A stretch of 64,000 nucleotides of DNA. Origin: Nitrospira sp. CG24A (lineage in GTDB: Bacteria > Nitrospirota > Nitrospiria > Nitrospirales > Nitrospiraceae). A program made the translations under genes and the position numbers. Where the stretch lies: NCBI GenBank assembly GCA_002869925.2, contig NEWT02000036.1, positions 1 through 64,000 on the forward strand, in the 5' to 3' direction. The notes beneath the pieces were generated by a model. It made no database searches. It worked only from the letters and a program-made list of their open reading frames with translations, and had not been told where the DNA came from. This document shows positions 15,857-22,589 of this stretch, piece by piece (positions within the stretch are counted from its first letter, which is position 1; every line of letters starts with the position of its first letter).

Positions 15857-16276
15857 ATGAAAATACTTAGCCTGGGCTTTTTCGTTCTGCTCACGTTGAT
15901 CCTGGGGCATTCTGGAGCCACGCTTGCCACGGAACGCAAGACCCCGATTGCACCGGAAGAGTTTTTGAAGATGAAGAATCCTGTGGCGCTGAGCCCCGAA
16001 GTACTGGAAGAGGCTGCTGACATGTATAAAGACAAATGCGTCAAGTGCCATGGCGCCAGCGGGAATGGCAAGGGGTCCGCCACCAAGGGACTGGATGTGA
16101 AACCAAGAGACTATACGGACAAAACACTGATGGCAAAAATTCCAGATGGACAACTCTGCTGGATTATCCTTAACGGGAGCGACCTGGATACAACAGATAT
16201 GGAGGGGTATAAGAAAAAATTTACGGAAGAGCAGGTGTGGAAACTGGTGCACTATATCCGAGCATTCGCGCCGTAA
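15857..16276 (+). CDS. Periplasmic monoheme cytochrome c
   Basis: 139 residues: signal peptide (LSLGFFVLLTLILGHSGATLA), one heme-binding motif CVKCH (61-65) and a candidate distal methionine at M115 in TTDMEGYKKKF. The C-terminal helix EEQVWKLVHYIRAF is typical of class I cytochromes c of the c6/cbb3-diheme-like type. It is an electron carrier in the periplasm. The start has AAGGAGG upstream. It lies 29 bp upstream of the cytochrome-barrel gene, so the two are probably cotranscribed and may pass electrons to each other. Confidence 0.85.
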   Translation: MKILSLGFFVLLTLILGHSGATLATERKTPIAPEEFLKMKNPVALSPEVLEEAADMYKDKCVKCHGASGNGKGSATKGLDVKPRDYTDKTLMAKIPDGQLCWIILNGSDLDTTDMEGYKKKFTEEQVWKLVHYIRAFAP

Positions 16277-16305
16277 ATGTGTACGGCCTAACAAGGGGAG
16301 GTATC

Positions 16306-17541
16306 ATGCGTTTTCGGTTAATGATGTATGCGGTCATGCTGAGCATAGCTGCCGGGGGATTGTCGGCGCTAGTCGCGCCACAGGAGGCAGAAGCCATTCC
16401 CGCGTTTAGCAGGCAGACGGAAAAGTCTTGTTCGACCTGCCATAGTGCCTTCCCTAAACTCAACCAAACTGGGCAAAATTTTCGCACGAACGGATTCCGA
16501 TTTCCGGAAGATAAGGAGTGGAAGGACGTACAGGATCTGAAACATGTCCCGCTCTCGGCTGAGATCGAAGTTGAAGCTGAATTTAACAAAGATCGGTCTG
16601 GGAATGGAGGTTCGAATGCGAATAATTCCCAAAATTCACTCCTGAAAATCGATGAAATTGAACTGTTGGCCGGCACTCCGCTTGGGAAGACCGGAAGAGC
16701 TTCTGGCTACGGAGTTGTAAATTTCGCGGAAGGCAATGTCGGCATCGGTCAGGCCTACGCCCAAATCAACGACCTCCTAGGGGCGACAGGACATGGCCTG
16801 CTCAACGTCAAAGCCGGCCAGTTCGACATCGCACTGCCTTTTCTCTCCCACTCACAACGGGTGATTAAACAGCGATACTATGCCCAAAGCCAACTCGGCA
16901 TACTCGGTGCTCGCGATAGAGGAACGGTTGGTGACGAGAGCGAAGCGCAGGAATTTTACAACACGGCAATTGAGATCAACGGGCAAATGGTCGGGGAAGA
17001 GTCAAAGGACCTCACTCATCGGTACGCTGTGGGGGTCTTTCAACCTCAAGGTCTAAATCCCACAAACAATGCAAATCTCACAAACAGACTAGGGGACCCT
17101 GGCTTCTATGCAACCTATGCCCTTAACTTTTTTGAGAACTTTAACATTGGAGCCATCTATAAACGAGATGTGGTGAATAACGCGACTCTGGGCGTCCCTG
17201 ATGCCAAGAAGGCCTTAGACAAGTTCGGCGTAGCAGGTGAGGCGAAAGTCGGACCATTTATTGCCACCCTGGGGTATTTCAGATCTGAAGCTGTCAATGC
17301 GCGAGATCTCCAAAATTATATGGGCGAAGTTCTGTTCATACCCGACAAACAGTGGGTCGTCGGAGCCCGGGTGGATCACATCGATCAGGAGTTAGCACAA
17401 TCAGGCACCAGAACCACTGCCATGGGACGGTATAATATTACCCCCAGCGTCTTCGTCCAGGCGGAATGGAGAGTGACTGATGGCTTAAACCAAAGCACTG
17501 ACCAATTGCGGGGACGGGCATTTCTCGTGGCCCTCTTCTGA
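16306..17541 (+). CDS. Outer-membrane beta-barrel with N-terminal c-type heme motif
   Basis: 411 residues: signal peptide (MLSIAAGGLSALVAPQEAEA), then right after the cleavage site IPAFSRQTEKSCSTCHSAFP with the heme motif CSTCH (42-46), then KLNQTGQNFRTNGFRF and a long beta-barrel (DLLGATGHGLLNVKAGQFDIALPF, FFENFNIGAIYKRD, ending FLVALF). This cytochrome-then-barrel arrangement is known from Nitrospira- and Geobacter-type outer-membrane proteins. It may place one heme at the barrel mouth for electron passage across the outer membrane; that role is inferred. Start ATG 16306 with GGGGAGG upstream. A 5'-fragment paralogue lies at 19159. Confidence 0.8.
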   Translation: MRFRLMMYAVMLSIAAGGLSALVAPQEAEAIPAFSRQTEKSCSTCHSAFPKLNQTGQNFRTNGFRFPEDKEWKDVQDLKHVPLSAEIEVEAEFNKDRSGNGGSNANNSQNSLLKIDEIELLAGTPLGKTGRASGYGVVNFAEGNVGIGQAYAQINDLLGATGHGLLNVKAGQFDIALPFLSHSQRVIKQRYYAQSQLGILGARDRGTVGDESEAQEFYNTAIEINGQMVGEESKDLTHRYAVGVFQPQGLNPTNNANLTNRLGDPGFYATYALNFFENFNIGAIYKRDVVNNATLGVPDAKKALDKFGVAGEAKVGPFIATLGYFRSEAVNARDLQNYMGEVLFIPDKQWVVGARVDHIDQELAQSGTRTTAMGRYNITPSVFVQAEWRVTDGLNQSTDQLRGRAFLVALF

Positions 17542-17584
17542 TCCCAGATTCCGTGCGATGATTTTGGGAATTCTTTGCTTCGAC

Positions 17585-17622
17585 GGGACAGGGGCTGGCT
17601 CGTGAGAGCTGGCTCCTGTCCC
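17585..17622 (+). terminator. Strong hairpin after the cytochrome-porin gene
   Basis: A 17-bp stem (17585-17601 with 17606-17622, beginning GGGACAGG) with three G-U wobbles closes a GTGA loop 44 bp after the stop codon. It lacks a T-run, so it may act as a transcript-end stabiliser or a weak terminator. Confidence 0.5.
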
Positions 17623-17701
17623 AGCAACCGTACTCTTCTACGACTCTCCGAGCACTGTGTACACTATCGTGCAACCAATGGCTTCTGCATTGCATCATCT
17701 C

Positions 17702-18019
17702 ATGAAACGAATCCGGCTCAGTGTTCCAGCCCTCGCGAATACTGATGGTCCGCGAGGCGCAGTGTCTCTCCAAAGTGTGGAGGACTCGTGGTTCAAGACC
17801 GCCCACCCATTGTTCGTAAGTCCGGTCTTGTTCACGCACGTATTGCGTGGTGTCGTGGCGTGGGGCCATGCCAAACGTACAGGCAATGCGCACAGGCTAC
17901 TGCAGCAGGGTGAACGCCTGGAACCGCGCATGGCCGCGCAGCTTGCTGCAGTTGGCACCAATTCCAAACTGGTGCGCTCGCTCTTCAGACACCCGAGTGC
18001 CGCCTATATTTCTGACTGA
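17702..18019 (+). pseudogene. Truncated copy of the lipoprotein gene at 19703
   Basis: From the ATG at 17702 the product starts MKRIRLSVPALA and continues NTDGPRGAVSLQSVEDSW, FKTAHPLFVSPVLFTHVLRG, closely matching the intact lipoprotein at 19703. About 14 codons are deleted just where the lipobox should be, so export is lost. Homology stops near 17860 and the frame runs on into unrelated sequence to 18019. It lies downstream of an intact cytochrome-porin, whereas the copy at 19703 follows a broken one. Confidence 0.75.
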
Positions 18020-18038
18020 TGAGTAAGAAAGTATTCTC

Positions 18039-18983
18039 ATGATGTCATGCGCCCTTTGCGGGACAAATATTCTCTCGACAGTGTCTACGGTGGATGCTAA
18101 ATCCAGGGGAAATTTACATGTTGTACTATGCAACGGCTGTGGGCTTATACAGCAGGATCCTATTCCTTCGGAGCAGGACCTTCATGACTTCTATGCTCAT
18201 CACTATAGGGCCGATTACAAAAAGACGTATACACCGAAGCCCAAACATATCTACAGGGCCGGCATGGCTGCCCTTGATCGACTCAGGTTTCTAAAACGTA
18301 ACGGACTCATGGGTGGCAAGCTGCTCGATGTTGGAGCAGGTGGCGGCGAATTCATATATCTTTCCAAGCGCAGTGGCTACCAATCCGTAGGTGTGGAGCC
18401 AAATATTGGCTATTCAGAGTTCGCGCGGAGCCAATATGGTGTGGATGTCAGGACCGGCGATGTTAGGAAAGTCAGCGATACCTATCACGTCATTAGCATG
18501 TTCCATGTCCTAGAGCATCTCGCTAAGCCGGTACAGGTTTTTAAGACACTGTGGGCCCTCGTTGATGCGGGAGGGTACGTCTTTATAGAAGTCCCCAATA
18601 TCCATGCAGCGAATGCATCCCCTCACAACACATATTTCAAGGCACACATATTCTATTTCAGTTCCGCTTCTCTCATTGCTTGTGCAAGCCCATATTTTGA
18701 GCCGATCAAAATTGACGAGAGTGCAAATCTACGAGTCCTGTTTAAAAGAAAGCCTCAAGAGTCGCCCATGAGCCTTCCTGTAAGAGAGGAGATAGCTCAT
18801 ACAACTAAGAGGCTCCTGAAAAAAGGATGGCTTGAATACCTCTTCATTGGTGGTGGAATATTCAAAGGCATATTGAAATTGAAACGATTCGCTCAGGAGG
18901 CACACTTCCGCCACAAGAATGCTCAAACAATATTGCATGGCATTGAAATGCGTTACCGCCCACATACTAATCAAGAATGGTAA
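18039..18983 (+). CDS. Class I SAM-dependent methyltransferase with N-terminal zinc motif
   Basis: 314 residues. The N-terminus has CALCG and CNGCG, a zinc-ribbon-like pair, and GLIQQDPIPSEQDLHDFY, common in methyltransferases of sugar and polysaccharide loci. The SAM-binding core is GKLLDVGAGGGEFIYL (about 93-108), GVEPNIGYSEFA, and FHVLEHLAKP, with the post-core VFIEVPN. The substrate is unknown; a glycan sugar is plausible given the polysaccharide locus 3 kb away. The gene is visibly more AT-rich than its surroundings and sits between two decayed module copies, which suggests insertion by transfer. ATG at 18039 or 18042. Confidence 0.8.
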   Translation: MMSCALCGTNILSTVSTVDAKSRGNLHVVLCNGCGLIQQDPIPSEQDLHDFYAHHYRADYKKTYTPKPKHIYRAGMAALDRLRFLKRNGLMGGKLLDVGAGGGEFIYLSKRSGYQSVGVEPNIGYSEFARSQYGVDVRTGDVRKVSDTYHVISMFHVLEHLAKPVQVFKTLWALVDAGGYVFIEVPNIHAANASPHNTYFKAHIFYFSSASLIACASPYFEPIKIDESANLRVLFKRKPQESPMSLPVREEIAHTTKRLLKKGWLEYLFIGGGIFKGILKLKRFAQEAHFRHKNAQTILHGIEMRYRPHTNQEW

Positions 18984-19158
18984 GTAAGCCAGAATACGGG
19001 CACTTAGTAAGAATCTGCCCGTACTACTTCATACAGCGTCGGCACATAACGTGAGGCTCCACTGATGAAGACGGAACCTTTTTCAAACAACCGAGGCCAC
19101 CTCTGTACATCCGATCATGTGCCCCGTCACACCCTCGGAGGGAGAAATCGAGTTCGCC

Positions 19159-19440
19159 ATGTGTCCACGAATGTTATTGGGTACAGTCATACTGAGCGTT
19201 GCGGTCTCGGGGTGGTTGGCGATCATGGCGCCTGAGAAGGCGGAAGCGATTCCTGCGTTTAGCCGACAGACGGGGAAGCCTTGTTCGACCTGCCACAGTG
19301 TGGTCCCTAAACTCAACCAAACGGGGCAAAATTTTCGCATGAACGGATTCCGATTTCCAGAAGACACGGAGCGGAAAGCGTTACAAGATCTGAAACATGT
19401 CCCACGTTCAGCTGAGATCGAGGTTGAGGCTGAATGTCAA
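19159..19440 (+). pseudogene. 5' fragment of a cytochrome-porin gene
   Basis: The product begins with a signal peptide (LLGTVILSVAVSGWLAIMA, PEKAEA), then IPAFSRQTGKPCSTCHSVVP, KLNQTGQNFRMNGFRF, and DLKHVPRSAEIEVEAE, matching the first ~90 residues of the intact gene at 16306 including the heme motif. After EVEAE (about 19435) the homology stops abruptly; the frame continues to 19533 in unrelated DNA. The whole barrel is missing. It is the damaged counterpart of the intact porin, upstream of the intact lipoprotein. Confidence 0.8.
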
Positions 19441-19465
19441 AATGAGGCTGAGTGTCACCACGATC

Positions 19466-19620
19466 CTAGCGAAAGAGTTGGTACAGGGTATGGAGGAGCT
19501 GCTGGTTCAGGATCTTCCGAGGCTGATCGTTGAGCCGCACCGGCGCCCGCTTGATCTCGGCGGACGACAGCCGAGTGTCTCGGGTGAGTTTGGGAACGAG
19601 CTGCCGCCACAGCCCGATCA
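19466..19620 (-). pseudogene. Possible transposase C-terminal remnant (IS30-like)
   Basis: The minus strand reads LWRQLVPKLTRDTRLSSAEI then KRAPVRLNDQPRKILNQQL and stops at 19466. The LNxxPRKxL pattern recalls the end of IS30-family transposases. It starts exactly where homology of the truncated cytochrome-porin stops, so an insertion may have caused the truncation. The match is short and by eye only. Confidence 0.3.
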
Positions 19621-19702
19621 CTATCACCACGCTCTGTACACGATTTTCAGAGCGGTGTGATACAGTGCCGCGTCACCGAGGGTTGTTCCATTGTCTCCTC
19701 CC

Positions 19703-20641
19703 GTGAAACATATTCGACTCAGTCTTCCAGTCCTCGCGGGCGCGTTGTGCCTGCTTGTCAGTGCCTGCACCACTTCCCACAAGGCTGTGGATACCGTGTT
19801 CGCTGATGGGCCACGAGGCGCGGTCTCGCTTCAGAGTGTGGAGGATTCGTGGTTCAAGACGGCCCACCCATTGTACGTGAGCCCAGTGTTGCTCACGCAG
19901 ATGTTGCGTGGCGTCCAGATGCAGATGCTCCCAGAGGACAAGACCACCGCGGTGCGCATCTTTTCTGATGAAGATGCTGAGTTCCTCAGCCCTTTGATGA
20001 GTCGAGCGTTGTCTGAAGCGGCGAAAGACCAGCTCGTGGGATTCCGTGTCGTCCGCAGCATCGGCGCGGCGAGTGATAGCACTGGAGGGGTGCTCTACAT
20101 ACAGGGACGTGTGCTGCATCTCGCCCTCACTCACTACCGCGCAAATCTAGAAGGGCATGACCCAGGCTTCAAGCCGGATCGTCAGTCTCGCAACCCGAGA
20201 GGGTTGGAGTTTGATCAGATTGGATTTATTCCAGAAACGGCAAGGCGGTCGAGCTTGAATCAACAGCCGGACTTGCTCAATCCACCTCCTCTTGCCACAC
20301 TCGCCATTGATTACGAATTGCTGGCCAGCGGGGTAAAGACCCCGGCATCAGGACCAGGGGCGTCTCAACCGTTGTATTCAGATTCTCCAGCCGTCATTTC
20401 TCGTGATGTTCCTCCTTCCATCAAATCGGCCAACATCGAGGGCATCTCTCACGAGACGCACCCGACGCAGGCCGAAGAAATGCGCGCGCTCAAAGCACTG
20501 CTTATGGAGCAATCGACAGCGCTCTCTACCTTGAATGAAGATGTGCACGCGATGCAGCGCCGACTCGCCGAGCTTGAGGTCGACGTAGAAAAGATGAAGA
20601 AGCGTCAATCGGTCTCGCCTCAGCGGAAGTCTGTTCCCTAG
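19703..20641 (+). CDS. Outer-membrane lipoprotein with C-terminal coiled coil
   Basis: 312 residues. Signal peptide with lipobox GALCLLVSAC, then a domain of about 170 residues (DGPRGAVSLQSVEDSWFKTA, YVSPVLLTQMLRGVQMQML, FRVVRSIGAASDSTGGVLYI), a proline-rich linker and a C-terminal coiled coil (about 265-300; EEMRALKALLMEQSTALSTL, MQRRLAELEVDVEKMKKRQ). The family is not recognised. GTG at 19703 is preferred because it places the charged KHIR next to the hydrophobic core. A decayed copy exists at 17702. It probably works with the cytochrome-porin, because both copies of the module place them together. Confidence 0.7.
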   Translation: MKHIRLSLPVLAGALCLLVSACTTSHKAVDTVFADGPRGAVSLQSVEDSWFKTAHPLYVSPVLLTQMLRGVQMQMLPEDKTTAVRIFSDEDAEFLSPLMSRALSEAAKDQLVGFRVVRSIGAASDSTGGVLYIQGRVLHLALTHYRANLEGHDPGFKPDRQSRNPRGLEFDQIGFIPETARRSSLNQQPDLLNPPPLATLAIDYELLASGVKTPASGPGASQPLYSDSPAVISRDVPPSIKSANIEGISHETHPTQAEEMRALKALLMEQSTALSTLNEDVHAMQRRLAELEVDVEKMKKRQSVSPQRKSVP

Positions 20642-20672
20642 CCTCGGTTTCCTTAAGACCGCTCTCGAACCG

Positions 20673-20728
20673 TTCTTATTCCATTTCTTATCAACTTCTC
20701 ATCTCCTCCTCATCCGCCTTTCACCTTT
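20673..20728 (+). promoter_or_regulatory. Four 11-bp-phased direct repeats, operator B
   Basis: Units TTCTTATCAAC (20685), TTCTCATCTCC, TCCTCATCCGC and CTTTCACCTTT follow each other at exact 11-bp phase, preceded by TTCTTATTCCA (20673) one base out of phase. They are followed by CTCGGGTAGGCT, with TAGGCT as a possible -10. The first 19 bases equal those of operator A. The intact receiver gene begins 107 bp downstream. An OmpR-type regulator such as that encoded at 14767 is the likely binder. Confidence 0.65.
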
Positions 20729-20834
20729 CTCGGGTAGGCTACCTTCACGAACGAGGTGGAAGGTGCAAAGACGGGAGCGTTCTGAAATCTGCACGGATGG
20801 CGGATGGGCTCTTGCGATAGAAGGGAGCGAGACG

Positions 20835-21230
20835 ATGCGCATCCTGCTGGTGGAAGACGATGAGCGAATTGCCAATTTTATGCAACGCGGGCTCAAAGCT
20901 GAAGCCTATGAGGTGGATCTCGCGTCGGGAAAGGCCCAGATCCTCGCGCTAACTGAAGCCTCCGCCTACGACATCATTATCTTGGATATCTTTCTCGGGT
21001 CGGATGACGGATTGGATATCTGCCGGGTTCTTCGGCAGCGATCGGTGAGAACCCCTATTTTGATTATGACGGCCAAGGATTCTTCAGAAACCAGACAGGC
21101 AAGCGAGGCAGCCGGCGCCGACGCTTATTTTTCGAAGCCATTTCCGTTCGAAGATCTCTTGAGGGCGATCATACGTCTTCACGAGTCTTATGTAGGCTCT
21201 GATTCCTTGAAAGGAACCCGGGCAGGATGA
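20835..21230 (+). CDS. Stand-alone receiver-domain response regulator
   Basis: 131 residues, a single receiver domain with no output domain. Acidic pocket ED8-D9, phospho-acceptor Asp51 (IIILDIFLGSDDG), T79 and K101 (FSKPFP) are intact. The first half of alpha1 (VEDDERIANFMQRGLKAEAY) resembles the OmpR regulator at 14767, so it could be a truncated relative that retained only the receiver and competes for phosphate from the same kinase. ATG at 20835 with AAGGGAG upstream. It is the last gene before the polysaccharide operon (147 bp gap). Confidence 0.8.
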   Translation: MRILLVEDDERIANFMQRGLKAEAYEVDLASGKAQILALTEASAYDIIILDIFLGSDDGLDICRVLRQRSVRTPILIMTAKDSSETRQASEAAGADAYFSKPFPFEDLLRAIIRLHESYVGSDSLKGTRAG

Positions 21231-21259
21231 CCCTATTCTCCAGAGAAGAAGGAACGACG

Positions 21260-21289
21260 TTTACAAATCCGTGTGTGCGCCGTCAAACG
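21260..21289 (+). promoter_or_regulatory. Conserved motif TTTACAAA-N13-CGTCAAACG, copy 2
   Basis: TTTACAAA at 21260-21267 and CGTCAAACG at 21281-21289 repeat, with the same 13-bp spacer, the blocks upstream of the response regulator at 14767. It lies 89 bp upstream of the first gene of the polysaccharide locus and may be its promoter or a regulator site linking the two operons. Confidence 0.5.
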
Positions 21290-21377
21290 AACATGGGCTC
21301 ATTGGGAACGCACAGAGCGGATATTTCGGTTTTCACCAAGAGCTCTTTGAGCATCCCTACAGGATAAAGGAGCGGGC

Positions 21378-22589
21378 ATGAAGCGACTACTTATCTATTC
21401 CCACGACACCTTCGGCCTCGGCAATATCCGACGCATCATGAATATTGCCACCTATTTACACCGGGCTATCCCGGACATATCTATCCTCATCGTCACCGGA
21501 TCTCCCATGATCCAGAGTTTTCGCATCCCCAAGGGGATCGATTACATCAAGCTCCCGTGCCTCAGCCGGACGGCGCGCGATGGGTACTCGGCAAAGTACC
21601 TCGATTCAACAATCGGGGACGTGATTCGACTGAGGTCCGATCTCATCCTTTCAGCTGTGCTCAATTTCAAGCCCGACGTGATGCTCGTCGACAAGAAGCC
21701 CTACGGGGTCAAGCACGAATTGCGCGAAACGCTGAATCTGGTGAAGGGCTATCTGCCTAAAACCAGAACCATCCTTCTGCTTCGAGACATCCTCGATGCG
21801 CCGGCAACGACCACCAAGGTATGGGAGGACAACGCGTACTTTGAGGCGGTGAATTCCGTCTACGACCTCGTGCTGGTATTGGGCACACCGGAAATCTTCG
21901 ACCCACGGGCCGAATACGGCTTTCCAGTTTCCACCGCTGAAAAAGTTGAGTTCTGCGGGTATATCGAGCCGCAGTCTCTCGTCAGAGACCGGGACACCAT
22001 CAGAGCAGAGCTGCACATTGAGAGGGATGAGCGGCTCATCCTGGTGACACCGGGCGGCGGAGAAGACGGAAACGCTCTGGTGCGAACCTATATCCAGGCC
22101 TTGCAACACATGCCGGTCGGCGCGCATGTCCGCAGCCTGATCGTCACCGGACCGGAGATGTCGGAGCCGCAACGAAATCTTTTACATCAGTCGGCGCTAC
22201 GGTTTCCAAGCGTCAAAACGCTCGACTTCACGAATGACCTGCCCAGCTACATGAACGCCTCCGATCTGGTGGTGTCGATGGGAGGCTACAACACGGTGTG
22301 TGAAATCCTCAGCTTGAAAAAGCGCGCGATTATTGTTCCTCGCGTCAGGCCGGTGGAGGAGCAATGGATTAGAGCAGAACGGATGGCTCGCTTAGGCCTC
22401 TTGACGACCATTCATCCGGATTCACTGACACCCCAAGACTTGCTTCGCACCGTTCTCATGGAGCTCGAGTCAGATCAGTCTCTGCGCCCGACGCTGGATC
22501 TCACTGCGCTCCCCACGCTCACGAGTCATGTCTCTATGTTGCTCGATGACACGTATGAACCGGTGCCCCTAGAGCACCTGTCCCGTTGA
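21378..22589 (+). CDS. MurG-like glycosyltransferase (COG4671 type)
   Basis: 403 residues with the GT-B fold pattern of predicted glycosyltransferases of the COG4671 group: MKRLLIYSHDTFGLGNIRR at the N-terminus (donor/acceptor lobe), LLLRDILDAP, then ILVTPGGGEDGNAL and the nucleotide-sugar lobe LPSYMNASDLVVSMGGYNT, VCEILSLKKRAIIVPR. It is cytoplasmic with no signal or membrane helix. It opens the polysaccharide operon; the downstream gene overlaps its stop. A related domain occurs in the fusion protein at 33695. The sugar transferred is unknown. RBS AAAGGAG upstream of 21378. Confidence 0.8.
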   Translation: MKRLLIYSHDTFGLGNIRRIMNIATYLHRAIPDISILIVTGSPMIQSFRIPKGIDYIKLPCLSRTARDGYSAKYLDSTIGDVIRLRSDLILSAVLNFKPDVMLVDKKPYGVKHELRETLNLVKGYLPKTRTILLLRDILDAPATTTKVWEDNAYFEAVNSVYDLVLVLGTPEIFDPRAEYGFPVSTAEKVEFCGYIEPQSLVRDRDTIRAELHIERDERLILVTPGGGEDGNALVRTYIQALQHMPVGAHVRSLIVTGPEMSEPQRNLLHQSALRFPSVKTLDFTNDLPSYMNASDLVVSMGGYNTVCEILSLKKRAIIVPRVRPVEEQWIRAERMARLGLLTTIHPDSLTPQDLLRTVLMELESDQSLRPTLDLTALPTLTSHVSMLLDDTYEPVPLEHLSR

